64,000 nucleotides of DNA, taken from contig JAHEAX010000007.1 of assembly GCA_024642525.1 (NCBI GenBank), forward strand, positions 25,822 to 89,821, written 5' to 3'. Positions 7,910-15,394 of the stretch are shown here, in pieces (positions within the stretch are counted from its first letter, which is position 1; every line of letters begins with the position of its first letter). The translations under genes were made by a program, and so were the position numbers. The DNA is from Erythrobacteraceae bacterium. Lineage in GTDB: Bacteria; Pseudomonadota; Alphaproteobacteria; Sphingomonadales; Sphingomonadaceae. The notes beneath the pieces were generated by a model. That model saw only the letters and a list, made by a program, of their open reading frames with translations. It had not been told where the DNA came from and did no database searches.

Positions 7910-8827
7910 TCAGGCATACCGGGCGGAAAGCCAGGGCGGCTGCGCGTTCCCATCTATTTCGAGCCGGTTGCGGCCCTTTGCCTTGGCAAAGAACAGCGCA
8001 AGTTCGGCCCGCTTCATCGTATCGTCCAGCGAACTTGCTATTCTGGCTATGCCCGTGCTGGCGGTGATGGAAATGCCCTTTTCGCCAATGGAATCGCGAA
8101 TTTCCGAAAGCGCGCCGATAATCCTGCGGCATATCGCCTCTGCCTGGTCGGGGGTGGCATGGGGCAGAAGAATGCCCACAGATTCCCCCCCGATGCGAGA
8201 AATGATGTCTTCTGATCGCATGAATGTGCGCAGGAAATCGGAAAACACCACCAGCACCTTGTCGCCGGTGGTCTGGCCATATTGCAGGTTTATCGCGCGG
8301 AAATGATCAATGTCGAACAGGGCGACGCAGCCGCCATCTTCCCGCTGGACCAGATGTTCCAGGATGGCGATGAAAGCCTTGCGGTTGGACAGGCCGGTGA
8401 GCGGGTCTGTCATGGATGAAACGCGCAGTTCCTCTCCATTGCCGCCTTCGCCTTCCATGCTGCGCAATATGGCCAATGTGCCGTAAATTTCGGCATTGTC
8501 ATCGGACAATGCGCGCATCTGGATCTCAAACCATTTTTGCTGGCCATTATCTGTTCGGCCCAGAAATTCCGACCACTGGGGCGGCTGCAAACCGCCCAGC
8601 ACGGCAGTATGCTTCGCCTTTATGGCACCGGCCTGCGACGGATGCACCAGGTCCAGCAGATGCGGTCCGATCAGCATTGATGGCAATGCCACGCCGAACC
8701 GTTCCAGCGCGGGTGATGCATGAATGATGAACCCGTCCCGGTCGGTTTTCAGGATGATGTCTGTCGTTGTTTCTGCAAGCAATCCACACAGGACAGATTC
8801 TTCCCGTGATGTAAAAATAGCCCCCAT
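7910..8827 (-). CDS. PAS-GGDEF protein with degenerate catalytic motif
   Basis: 305 aa from Met-8827. An N-terminal PAS-like domain (about residues 12-120) is followed by a GGDEF domain (about 138-295) with DPLTGLSNRKAF, FDIDHFRAIN and YGQTTGDKVL. The signature loop reads GGESV (213-217) where active cyclases have GG(D/E)EF, so the second acidic residue and the Phe are lost. The inhibitory I-site RSED (204-207) is intact, five residues before the loop. By family knowledge this pattern favours a c-di-GMP-binding effector over a synthase. Met-8827 places the PAS start normally; a start at 8926 would add a hydrophobic stretch. It is preceded by an AT-rich region and a PilZ-HTH gene. Confidence 0.8.
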   Translation of the reverse strand: MGAIFTSREESVLCGLLAETTTDIILKTDRDGFIIHASPALERFGVALPSMLIGPHLLDLVHPSQAGAIKAKHTAVLGGLQPPQWSEFLGRTDNGQQKWFEIQMRALSDDNAEIYGTLAILRSMEGEGGNGEELRVSSMTDPLTGLSNRKAFIAILEHLVQREDGGCVALFDIDHFRAINLQYGQTTGDKVLVVFSDFLRTFMRSEDIISRIGGESVGILLPHATPDQAEAICRRIIGALSEIRDSIGEKGISITASTGIARIASSLDDTMKRAELALFFAKAKGRNRLEIDGNAQPPWLSARYA

Positions 8828-9109
8828 TCGACCCTGCCCCCCGGCTTTTATAGCACGTAAGTCTGATGAACCCGAAAGAAGACGAGTAAGTAAAAGAAAA
8901 GTAAGCTGACCTATATAACCAGACAAGAGAGCGTTCCAATATTTCTCTTATTAATCTACGATTGAGGTTATAGCAGTTAACTAACTCTCTTTACTTACGA
9001 ATCACCCTTCCAATTTGTTTACCATATTATTGGGATTGGGTATTTTTAATTGCGCATTTTCAGTCAGAAGCGCAATTTATTCGCAGTCGATATGCGCCAG
9101 GTGCGGTAC
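8828..9109. other. AT-rich intergenic region upstream of the GGDEF gene
   Basis: 282 bp without a supported gene. It is distinctly richer in A/T than the surrounding sequence, especially 8920-9080, with several TTAAT, TTAATT and TATTTTT tracts. It is the presumed promoter region of the minus-strand GGDEF gene. No terminator or clear palindrome was identified. Confidence 0.6.
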
Positions 9110-9799
9110 TTACAGCTCGATCATTATCCTGACCTTGTCCGGTGAAATGCCATAGGCGCTGGCGATCTGTTGCCGGCTGCTTGCGATGAGGTCGAGCACT
9201 GCGGGCGTTCCGCGGCTGGTCTTCAATTCTTCGGTCTGGATGCCGAGGGCTTCGGCCAAGGCGCCCAACCGTTCGTCCAGCGGGCGGGCCTTGCCCTGTT
9301 CCCAGGCCCAGATGGTGGGCTTGCTGACGCCCAGCTGTTCGCCAAGTTGGGCCATGGTCAGGCGGCGTTCCTTGCGCAGCCGCCTCAGCTTTGAACCGAA
9401 AGGTTCTGCTGCTGGTGTCACGCTGTGATCTGGCGCGGCAATGCGTGCGTCAGGGGCGCTGCCGGCGCTGCTTCCGACTGCACTTCGCAGTTCTGCGGCA
9501 GACAGCGTTGCGGATGATATTGGCATTTCAAACTCGCAGCCGAACAGATGGCCGCTTTCCCACACAACCCTGGCACGCACGGTTCCGGCGTGGGGCAATT
9601 CCACGAGGATAGTTTCACCGGCTGAAAGGCCAATGCGGCATTCCAGCAGCAAACCCCCGGCAGACGCATTGTGGACAACCACATTGGTCGCTTCGCCCGT
9701 TGCCAGCGCGCCGGATGTTTCCAGCCGCAACCTGCGTCTGCGCGCGCGGTCCGATCCGTCCTTGGTTGGTGCTTCTTCCAGATGCGCCGGAATGGCCAT
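9110..9799 (-). CDS. PilZ domain-HTH (XRE family) fusion regulator
   Basis: 229 aa. Residues 18-95 form a PilZ domain: an Arg-rich start (RARRRRLR) and the N44-x-S46-x-x-G49 signature match the two c-di-GMP-binding motifs. A flexible linker (96-134) leads to a Cro/cI helix-turn-helix at about 135-192 (KLRRLRKERRLTMAQLGEQ, then LGVSKPTIWAWEQGK). A 37-residue tail ends in ISPDKVRIMIEL. This suggests a DNA-binding protein that responds to c-di-GMP. Met-9799 is preceded by AGGAGG; the longer frame to 9826 lacks such a site. The next gene downstream on this strand is the degenerate GGDEF protein, after 282 bp. Confidence 0.82.
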   Translation of the reverse strand: MAIPAHLEEAPTKDGSDRARRRRLRLETSGALATGEATNVVVHNASAGGLLLECRIGLSAGETILVELPHAGTVRARVVWESGHLFGCEFEMPISSATLSAAELRSAVGSSAGSAPDARIAAPDHSVTPAAEPFGSKLRRLRKERRLTMAQLGEQLGVSKPTIWAWEQGKARPLDERLGALAEALGIQTEELKTSRGTPAVLDLIASSRQQIASAYGISPDKVRIMIEL

Positions 9800-9904
9800 T
9801 ATCTGCCTCCTGATGAAGGCAGACAATCGGGCTGCAGCGGTTAAGGCTTCGTTAGCCTGCGGAAGTGAATTTCAGCCAATCGGACGAATGGTGGCGCCAA
9901 GGCG

Positions 9905-10660
9905 TCAAATGCCGCCGGGCGTGAAATCCCAGCCGCGTTCGCCGAGGCCTTCGCACAAAGTGTCGGCGCAACTTGCCAACGCATCGGCACTGGTCGATCG
10001 GATGACGAAATTGGCCCCGACCTTGCCTTCTCGGAAGAAGGGATAGCTGCCGATCTGGCACCCTTCGTGGGCCTTTTCCGCCTCGCGTAGCAAGTCGGCA
10101 ACTTCGCTTTCGGGCACCCAGCTGCCGATTGTTTCCGACAACAAAGGCGCGCCGCCTTCCAATGTGCCGGTCAGCGCATCCAGCATTCCGGCGGTAATAT
10201 GCGGCACGCCTGCCATCAGGAAGACATTGCCGATCTTGATACCGGGCGCGCCGGACATGCGGTTGGGGATGAGCTGCGCGCCTTCGGGCACACGCGCCAT
10301 CCGCAGGCGGCCTTCGTTCAGCCCGCCCTTATCGGTGTAATAGCGTTCCAGTATGGCGCGCGCTTCGGGGTGGACAATAACTTCCACGCCCAGTGCCTGG
10401 GCGACGGCATCCACCGTAATATCATCATGTGTGGGGCCGATGCCGCCGGTGGTGAACAGGTAATCATAGGATGTGCGCAGTGCGTTTACCGCATCGACAA
10501 TCCTGCCTTGGACATCGGCAACCACGCGCACTTCGCCAAGGCGGATGCCTTGCACCTGTAGCCAGGTGGCAATCTGCGCAATGTTCTTGTCATGCGTGCG
10601 GCCGGAAAGAATTTCGTCGCCAATGATGACGAGGCCGGCAGTCCAGATACGTTCGCTCAT
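9905..10660 (-). CDS. CinA N-terminal / molybdopterin-binding (MoCF) domain protein
   Basis: 251-aa protein of the competence/damage-inducible CinA N-terminal family, fold-related to MoaB/MogA. Signatures are LVIIGDEILSGRTHDKN near the start, FTTGGIGPTHDDITVDAVAQ (about residues 68-87), MSGAPGIKIGNVFLMAGVP and FFREGKVGANFVIRS. It lacks the C-terminal nicotinamide-nucleotide deamidase domain of full-length CinA, the usual form in alphaproteobacteria. Its substrate is not established; an ADP-ribose or NMN-related activity is possible for the family. Confidence 0.88.
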   Translation of the reverse strand: MSERIWTAGLVIIGDEILSGRTHDKNIAQIATWLQVQGIRLGEVRVVADVQGRIVDAVNALRTSYDYLFTTGGIGPTHDDITVDAVAQALGVEVIVHPEARAILERYYTDKGGLNEGRLRMARVPEGAQLIPNRMSGAPGIKIGNVFLMAGVPHITAGMLDALTGTLEGGAPLLSETIGSWVPESEVADLLREAEKAHEGCQIGSYPFFREGKVGANFVIRSTSADALASCADTLCEGLGERGWDFTPGGI

Positions 10661-10721
10661 GACAGGGCGTTAGGCCATCAATGCGGCAAGGTGAAGGGTG
10701 CAAATTGCACTGTTTCCACCG

Positions 10722-12224
10722 TTATTCCGCAGCTTCAAGCCGTTCGTCATCGGCAATGGCATTTGCGCCTGCGCGGCGGAAATCGAGAATTCCGTCATCC
10801 ACCGCCTCTTCTGCCATGATCTTGCGATCGCGCACATATTCCTGGTTCAGCCGCCACGGGTAATCGACCGCGCTTTTCGGCATGATGTGGAGCGATCGCT
10901 GGATATACCCGGACGAGAAATCGAAGATATTGTCTTCTTCTAGGCCGTGATCATCCTTCAATACAGGCACCACCACATTTGTGCCGCTGCGCGTCATTTC
11001 ATTGAGAACGCGGCAGATATAGTCGGAATTGATGTCCGCCCGCAGGGTCCAGCTTGCGTTGAGGTAGCCGAACACCACTGCCAGATTGGGCAGGTTCGAG
11101 AACATGCAGCCCTTGTAATAGAACCGCTTGCTGAAATCGACCGGCTCTCCATCGAGGCTGACGGCAATTTTGCCCGCCTGCGCCATCTTGAGGCCGGTGG
11201 CCGTCACTATAATGTCGGCTTCGATGATATCGCCGTTTTCCAGTTCCACGCCCTGCTCCACAAAGCGGGCGATGCGGCCTGTCACGATGCTGGCCTTGCG
11301 CGATTTCATCGCTTCGAACAGGTCGGCATCGGGCACCAGACAAAGGCGCTGGTCCCATGGATCGTATGGCGGGGTGAAAGTCGCTTCGTCATAGTCGGGA
11401 CCAAGCGCCTTCTGGATGCGGGTCTTCAGCGCAGTCTTGACCTTTTCCGGCCTGTTGCGTGCCTGTTTGAAGGCAAAATCCTGCATCTTCACGTTTTTCC
11501 AGCGGGTGATCTTGTAGGCCGTCTCTTCTGGCAAAATCTTGCGCAGGAAATTGGCGAGGCCATCCTTTGCCGGGCGCGAGAACATCCATGTCGGCGTGCG
11601 CTGCAGCATCGTCACATGGCCAGCCTTGGCCGCCATGGACGGAACGATGGTAACCGCCGTTGCGCCAGAACCGATGACCAGCACGCGCTTGCCTGCATAG
11701 TCGAGGTCTTCTGGCCAGAATTGCGGGTGGATTACCTGGCCCTTGAAGTCGCCCAGTTCAAAGCCCGGGTCATAGGGCTGGTCGTAATCGTAATAGCCGG
11801 AACCGAGATAGAGGAAATTGGCCGTCAGCAGTTTGCGTTCGCCATCTGCCAGTTCGACCGTGACGCGCCACAGGCATTCCTGTTCGCGCCAGTCTGCCGA
11901 AATGACCTTGTGGCCGGTACGGATGTGGCGGCGGATATCGCGTTCATCCACGATGCGGTTGAGATATTCCAGAATGCTTGGCGCATCTGCGATGGATTTT
12001 TCGTGCTTCCACGGTTCGAACACGAAGCCAAGCGTATGCATATCGCTGTCGGAACGGATGCCGGGATAACGGAACAGGTCCCATGTGCCGCCAAGATTTT
12101 CCCGCCGTTCGACAATGGCATAGGTCAGATCGGGGCACATCATTTCCATATGTGCTGCCATCCCGATGCCGGAAATTCCGGCTCCGACAATCAGAACATC
12201 AACATCAGGTTTATTGGCCGGCAT
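10722..12224 (-). CDS. Flavin-containing monooxygenase, Baeyer-Villiger type
   Basis: 500-aa FAD/NAD(P)H-dependent monooxygenase. The FAD-binding GAGISG motif lies near residue 14 and the NADPH-binding GSGATA in the middle. Between them is the Baeyer-Villiger fingerprint FKGQVIHPQFW (F-x-G-x3-H-x3-W). WDLFRYPGIRSDSDMHTLGF is also typical. Met-12224 is chosen because the FAD motif follows at the normal distance; the longer frame adds an unrelated Arg-rich stretch and runs over the palindrome. It is divergent from a TonB receptor gene, with a perfect palindrome 15 bp before its start codon. Likely substrates are ketones or hydrophobic compounds, unspecified. Confidence 0.88.
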   Translation of the reverse strand: MPANKPDVDVLIVGAGISGIGMAAHMEMMCPDLTYAIVERRENLGGTWDLFRYPGIRSDSDMHTLGFVFEPWKHEKSIADAPSILEYLNRIVDERDIRRHIRTGHKVISADWREQECLWRVTVELADGERKLLTANFLYLGSGYYDYDQPYDPGFELGDFKGQVIHPQFWPEDLDYAGKRVLVIGSGATAVTIVPSMAAKAGHVTMLQRTPTWMFSRPAKDGLANFLRKILPEETAYKITRWKNVKMQDFAFKQARNRPEKVKTALKTRIQKALGPDYDEATFTPPYDPWDQRLCLVPDADLFEAMKSRKASIVTGRIARFVEQGVELENGDIIEADIIVTATGLKMAQAGKIAVSLDGEPVDFSKRFYYKGCMFSNLPNLAVVFGYLNASWTLRADINSDYICRVLNEMTRSGTNVVVPVLKDDHGLEEDNIFDFSSGYIQRSLHIMPKSAVDYPWRLNQEYVRDRKIMAEEAVDDGILDFRRAGANAIADDERLEAAE

Positions 12225-12238
12225 TGTCTCTCTCTCCT

Positions 12239-12256
12239 GCTTACATCGATGTAAGC
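12239..12256. promoter_or_regulatory. Perfect 18-bp palindrome, candidate operator
   Basis: GCTTACATCGATGTAAGC is its own reverse complement. It lies between the divergent monooxygenase (start 12224) and TonB receptor (start 12330). The symmetry and TTACA/TGTAA half-sites fit a dimeric repressor such as a TetR-family protein. No regulator gene is adjacent. Confidence 0.6.
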
Positions 12257-12329
12257 ACATCGCTGGAAGCTTGGCGAGTCCCGCTTTTTGGTGCTGACGG
12301 CGGCCAAAGCGGGCGCTAGGTATTGGTCC

Positions 12330-14351
12330 ATGCAAAAACCAATGTGCCTTACACTCGCTGCAGTGGCGTTCACTGCACCCGCTTCGCTCGCAGCGCAGGA
12401 AACCGCCGATGCTGCCATCGCGGCCGAAATCGTGGTGACGGGCAAGGGCCTGCCCGAAACGCCTGCGGCACCTGCCTATGCGGTGACCGAGATAGAGCGG
12501 GAAGACATAGTCACCTCGTCATCCGGGCGGATCGAGGATGTGCTGTCGTCCGTGGCAGGTTTCCAGCAGTTCCGCCGTTCCGACAGCCGGTCGTCCAACC
12601 CCAGCGCGCAGGGCATTACCCTTCGCGCGCTGGGCGGCAATGCCAGCAGCCGCGCATTGGTCCTGCTGGACGGCGTGCCGATGGTTGATCCATTTTTCGG
12701 CTATATTCCGCTGAGCGCGATTGCGCCTGATGGACTGGGCAATATACGCGTCACGCGCGGCGGTGGTTCCGGCCCGTTTGGCGCAGGCGCACTGGCCGGC
12801 ACGGTGGAACTGACCAGCGCAGACATAGATGCATTGGGGCCGGTCAATGCTTCCATGCTCGTCAATCAACGCGGCGAGACAGAAGCAAGCGCCGGCATCG
12901 CGCAGCAGCTGGGCAGCGGGTTTGTGGTTGCCAATGGCCGGTGGGACAGGGGGCAGGGTTTCCACACCACGCCGGCATCCGACCGAGTACCGGCCACGGC
13001 GCGCGCTGCTTTTGACAGTTGGTCGGTTGGCCTGCGCGGTGTGGTTCCGCTGAACGACACGGTGGAATTGCAGGCGCGCGGCCTGTTGTTCGACGATCAA
13101 CGAACCTTGCGTTTCGAAGGTGCTGACAGTTCCAGCCAGGGGCAGGATGCCAGCATCAGGCTGGTGGGCCGCGGCGATTGGCAATTCGATGCGCTGGCCT
13201 ATGTGCAGGCACGCAACTTTTCCAATGTGGTCATCAGTTCGACCCGTTTCGTGCCGGTGCTGGACCAGCGCAACACGCCATCAACCGGCATCGGCGGCAA
13301 GTTGGAACTGCGCCCGCCAGTGGGGCCGGATAATGTCCTGCGGCTGGGCGCGGATTACCGGCGCGCCAGCGGCGAATTGCAGGAAGAAGCCTATAGCGCC
13401 TTTTCCGGCAATCTGACCGAAGCAAGGCGGGCAGGCGGGCGCAACAGCGATCTTGGCCTGTTCATCGAGAATGATTTCAGCCTGGGCAGGGTGGTGCTGA
13501 CAGGCGGGCTTCGGGCTGACCGGACCGTGATCGAAAACGGGTTCTACCGCGCGCGCAACGCAGCAGGCGCGATTGTGTCTGAAACCATTTCGCCCGACAG
13601 GTCCGACTGGACATTGACCTACCGCGCCGGTGCCACTTTCAAAGCAAGTGATGCATTGCGCGTGCGTGCTGCTGCCTATAGCGGCTTGCGCCTGCCGACC
13701 CTCAATGAACTTTACCGACCCTTCGTGGTGTTCCCCGTGGTGACCGAGGCGAATGCCAGTTTGAAGAACGAACGGCTCGAAGGTTTCGAGGCGGGTGCGG
13801 ATTTTACGGCCGCCGAGGGGATTTCCCTGTCAGTCACTGCGTTCGACAACAGGGTGAAGAACGCGATTTCCAACGTGACGCTGGCACCCAACATGCGCCA
13901 GCGGCAGAACCTTCCCGCGGTGGATGCCCGCGGGCTGGAACTGGCAGCATCGCTAGAGCGCGGAAGTTTCAGCCTGAACGGGTCGCTTGCCTATACCGAT
14001 GCCGCGGTGGACGGGCGCGGATCGTCGATTGATCTTGATGGGAAACGCCCTTCGCAAACGCCAGAATGGGCCGGCAGCATGACAGTGGCGTGGCGACCGG
14101 CAGATGGCTGGCTGGCATCGGCAACCTTGCGCCATGTCGGCGCGCAGTTTGAAAGTGACCAGGAAACCGATCGCCTGCCGCCTGCCACCACTCTGGGCGC
14201 CTATTTCCAGGCACCGCTGGGCGGCAGATTTTCCCTTGTGCTGCGCGGCGAAAACCTGACTGACGAGACGATTGTCACGCGCAATTCCGGCGGATCGATC
14301 GACCTTGGCGTGCCGCGCACTTTCTGGGGCGGTATTCGGCTGGGATATTGA
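12330..14351 (+). CDS. TonB-dependent outer-membrane receptor
   Basis: 673 aa from Met-12330, chosen because it gives a clean signal peptide (hydrophobic core LTLAAVAFTAPASLAAQ). The mature protein begins with a VVTGKG-type segment. The plug domain spans about residues 45-160 (VLSSVAGFQQF, ITLRALGGNASSRALVLLDGVPM). A 22-strand beta-barrel follows, with RLPTLNELYRP and a terminal aromatic strand ending in GGIRLGY. It takes up a ligand across the outer membrane using TonB energy. It is divergent from the monooxygenase and may share its operator, hinting at transport of that enzyme's substrate. The ligand is unknown. Confidence 0.9.
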   Translation: MQKPMCLTLAAVAFTAPASLAAQETADAAIAAEIVVTGKGLPETPAAPAYAVTEIEREDIVTSSSGRIEDVLSSVAGFQQFRRSDSRSSNPSAQGITLRALGGNASSRALVLLDGVPMVDPFFGYIPLSAIAPDGLGNIRVTRGGGSGPFGAGALAGTVELTSADIDALGPVNASMLVNQRGETEASAGIAQQLGSGFVVANGRWDRGQGFHTTPASDRVPATARAAFDSWSVGLRGVVPLNDTVELQARGLLFDDQRTLRFEGADSSSQGQDASIRLVGRGDWQFDALAYVQARNFSNVVISSTRFVPVLDQRNTPSTGIGGKLELRPPVGPDNVLRLGADYRRASGELQEEAYSAFSGNLTEARRAGGRNSDLGLFIENDFSLGRVVLTGGLRADRTVIENGFYRARNAAGAIVSETISPDRSDWTLTYRAGATFKASDALRVRAAAYSGLRLPTLNELYRPFVVFPVVTEANASLKNERLEGFEAGADFTAAEGISLSVTAFDNRVKNAISNVTLAPNMRQRQNLPAVDARGLELAASLERGSFSLNGSLAYTDAAVDGRGSSIDLDGKRPSQTPEWAGSMTVAWRPADGWLASATLRHVGAQFESDQETDRLPPATTLGAYFQAPLGGRFSLVLRGENLTDETIVTRNSGGSIDLGVPRTFWGGIRLGY

Positions 14352-14356
14352 GGCGT

Positions 14357-15394
14357 TCAGCCCTGCGCTGTCACTTTTGCGCGCTGGTCTGGCATACCCA
14401 TGGATGCCAGCAGACCGCTTGCATCCTGAAATTTGCGGAAATCATCCTTGTTGGCCATCGCGTGCCAGTTGCCGAGGATGAGCGATTGCGCCACCGCACC
14501 GCCGAGCGTGGTGCCAGGACCAGTTATGATGAAGATGTCCGGCGCAAATTCGCGCGCAGACACTTCGATGGCGCGGGTGAAATCATAGGTCTGTGTAACC
14601 TGGGCGCCCAGCGTATAATCCCACAGGGCCTGCGTATCAGACGCATGGGGCCACCAGATCGCGCCGCGCCCGTCCACCATGGGCAGGTCCGGCTGCCTGA
14701 ATAGCGCAGGCGCAAGGCGCGCGCGGCCTTTGTCCGATACAGGCTGCTGCATCGCTGTGTGGAATGCGGCGTGATTGCCCAGCCGCATGGGGAAGCGGCC
14801 ATCCAGCGGTTCTGCCTCCACTTCAAATGCGGCAAGCCCGGCCTCGTTACCGGCCAGCACCAGCATCCCGCCAAGGTTGATCGACAGGTGCAAGATATGC
14901 CCCTTGCGCGTGCCGATTTCGTCCACCATCGCCAGCAGCCGGGCGCGGCGGGCCGGGTTTGCGGACCAGTCATCGCCCAGGAACGGATAGACCAGCTGGC
15001 CGCCAATGAGGGCTTCCTGCATCAGTGTCCCCATGGTGTTGGCCACGGTGAAACCGTCTTCGGGCGACAAGGCGCCTGCGCAGGCAAGCGCGGAATACCA
15101 GCCCATCGAATTGCCGGTAACCGCCACGACATCAATCGCACTGCGATCAATCGACAGGAAATCACCCAGCGTGGCAGCGTAGATAAGGCCCGATGCATTG
15201 TCACCGCGGGTGTGCTTGGCAAGAGAGAACCGGTCTGCACCATCGAGCGCGGACAGGGTTTCCTGCCCCTGCTTTTTCCGTTCTGCATCAAACGCGCGGA
15301 GCAAAGCTGCATCAGGGAAATTGCGCGCCAGATAGCCCAGCTCTGTCTTGTTATAGGTGCCCCGGCCGGGGCAGATGACGACTGCTGTGGTCAT
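14357..15394 (-). CDS. Malonyltransferase-like (FabD-type) acyltransferase
   Basis: 345-aa protein with the FabD fold. The nucleophile elbow reads GNSMG (GHSxG in typical malonyltransferases, so the oxyanion-adjacent His is Asn). The partner His occurs in NHAAFHTAM and a GPGTTLGG segment lies near the C-terminus. The N-terminus starts with VVICPGRGTY instead of the usual FPGQG. These changes suggest an acyl group other than malonyl. Its start codon overlaps the stop of the upstream fused E1 gene (15391-15394, ATGA), implying translational coupling and a joint pathway. Annotating it as an ordinary fatty-acid synthesis FabD would be risky. Confidence 0.75.
   Translation of the reverse strand: MTTAVVICPGRGTYNKTELGYLARNFPDAALLRAFDAERKKQGQETLSALDGADRFSLAKHTRGDNASGLIYAATLGDFLSIDRSAIDVVAVTGNSMGWYSALACAGALSPEDGFTVANTMGTLMQEALIGGQLVYPFLGDDWSANPARRARLLAMVDEIGTRKGHILHLSINLGGMLVLAGNEAGLAAFEVEAEPLDGRFPMRLGNHAAFHTAMQQPVSDKGRARLAPALFRQPDLPMVDGRGAIWWPHASDTQALWDYTLGAQVTQTYDFTRAIEVSAREFAPDIFIITGPGTTLGGAVAQSLILGNWHAMANKDDFRKFQDASGLLASMGMPDQRAKVTAQG

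Noticed and set aside
8150..8200. Seven-base C run at the GGDEF signature as a possible frameshift or sequencing error
   Set aside because: The protein aligns with GGDEF proteins on both sides of the run in the same frame, so GGESV is best explained as true substitution.
10947..12254. Long plus-strand open frame opposite the monooxygenase
   Set aside because: It is antisense to a well-conserved enzyme, has His/Arg-rich composition typical of shadow frames and no family resemblance.
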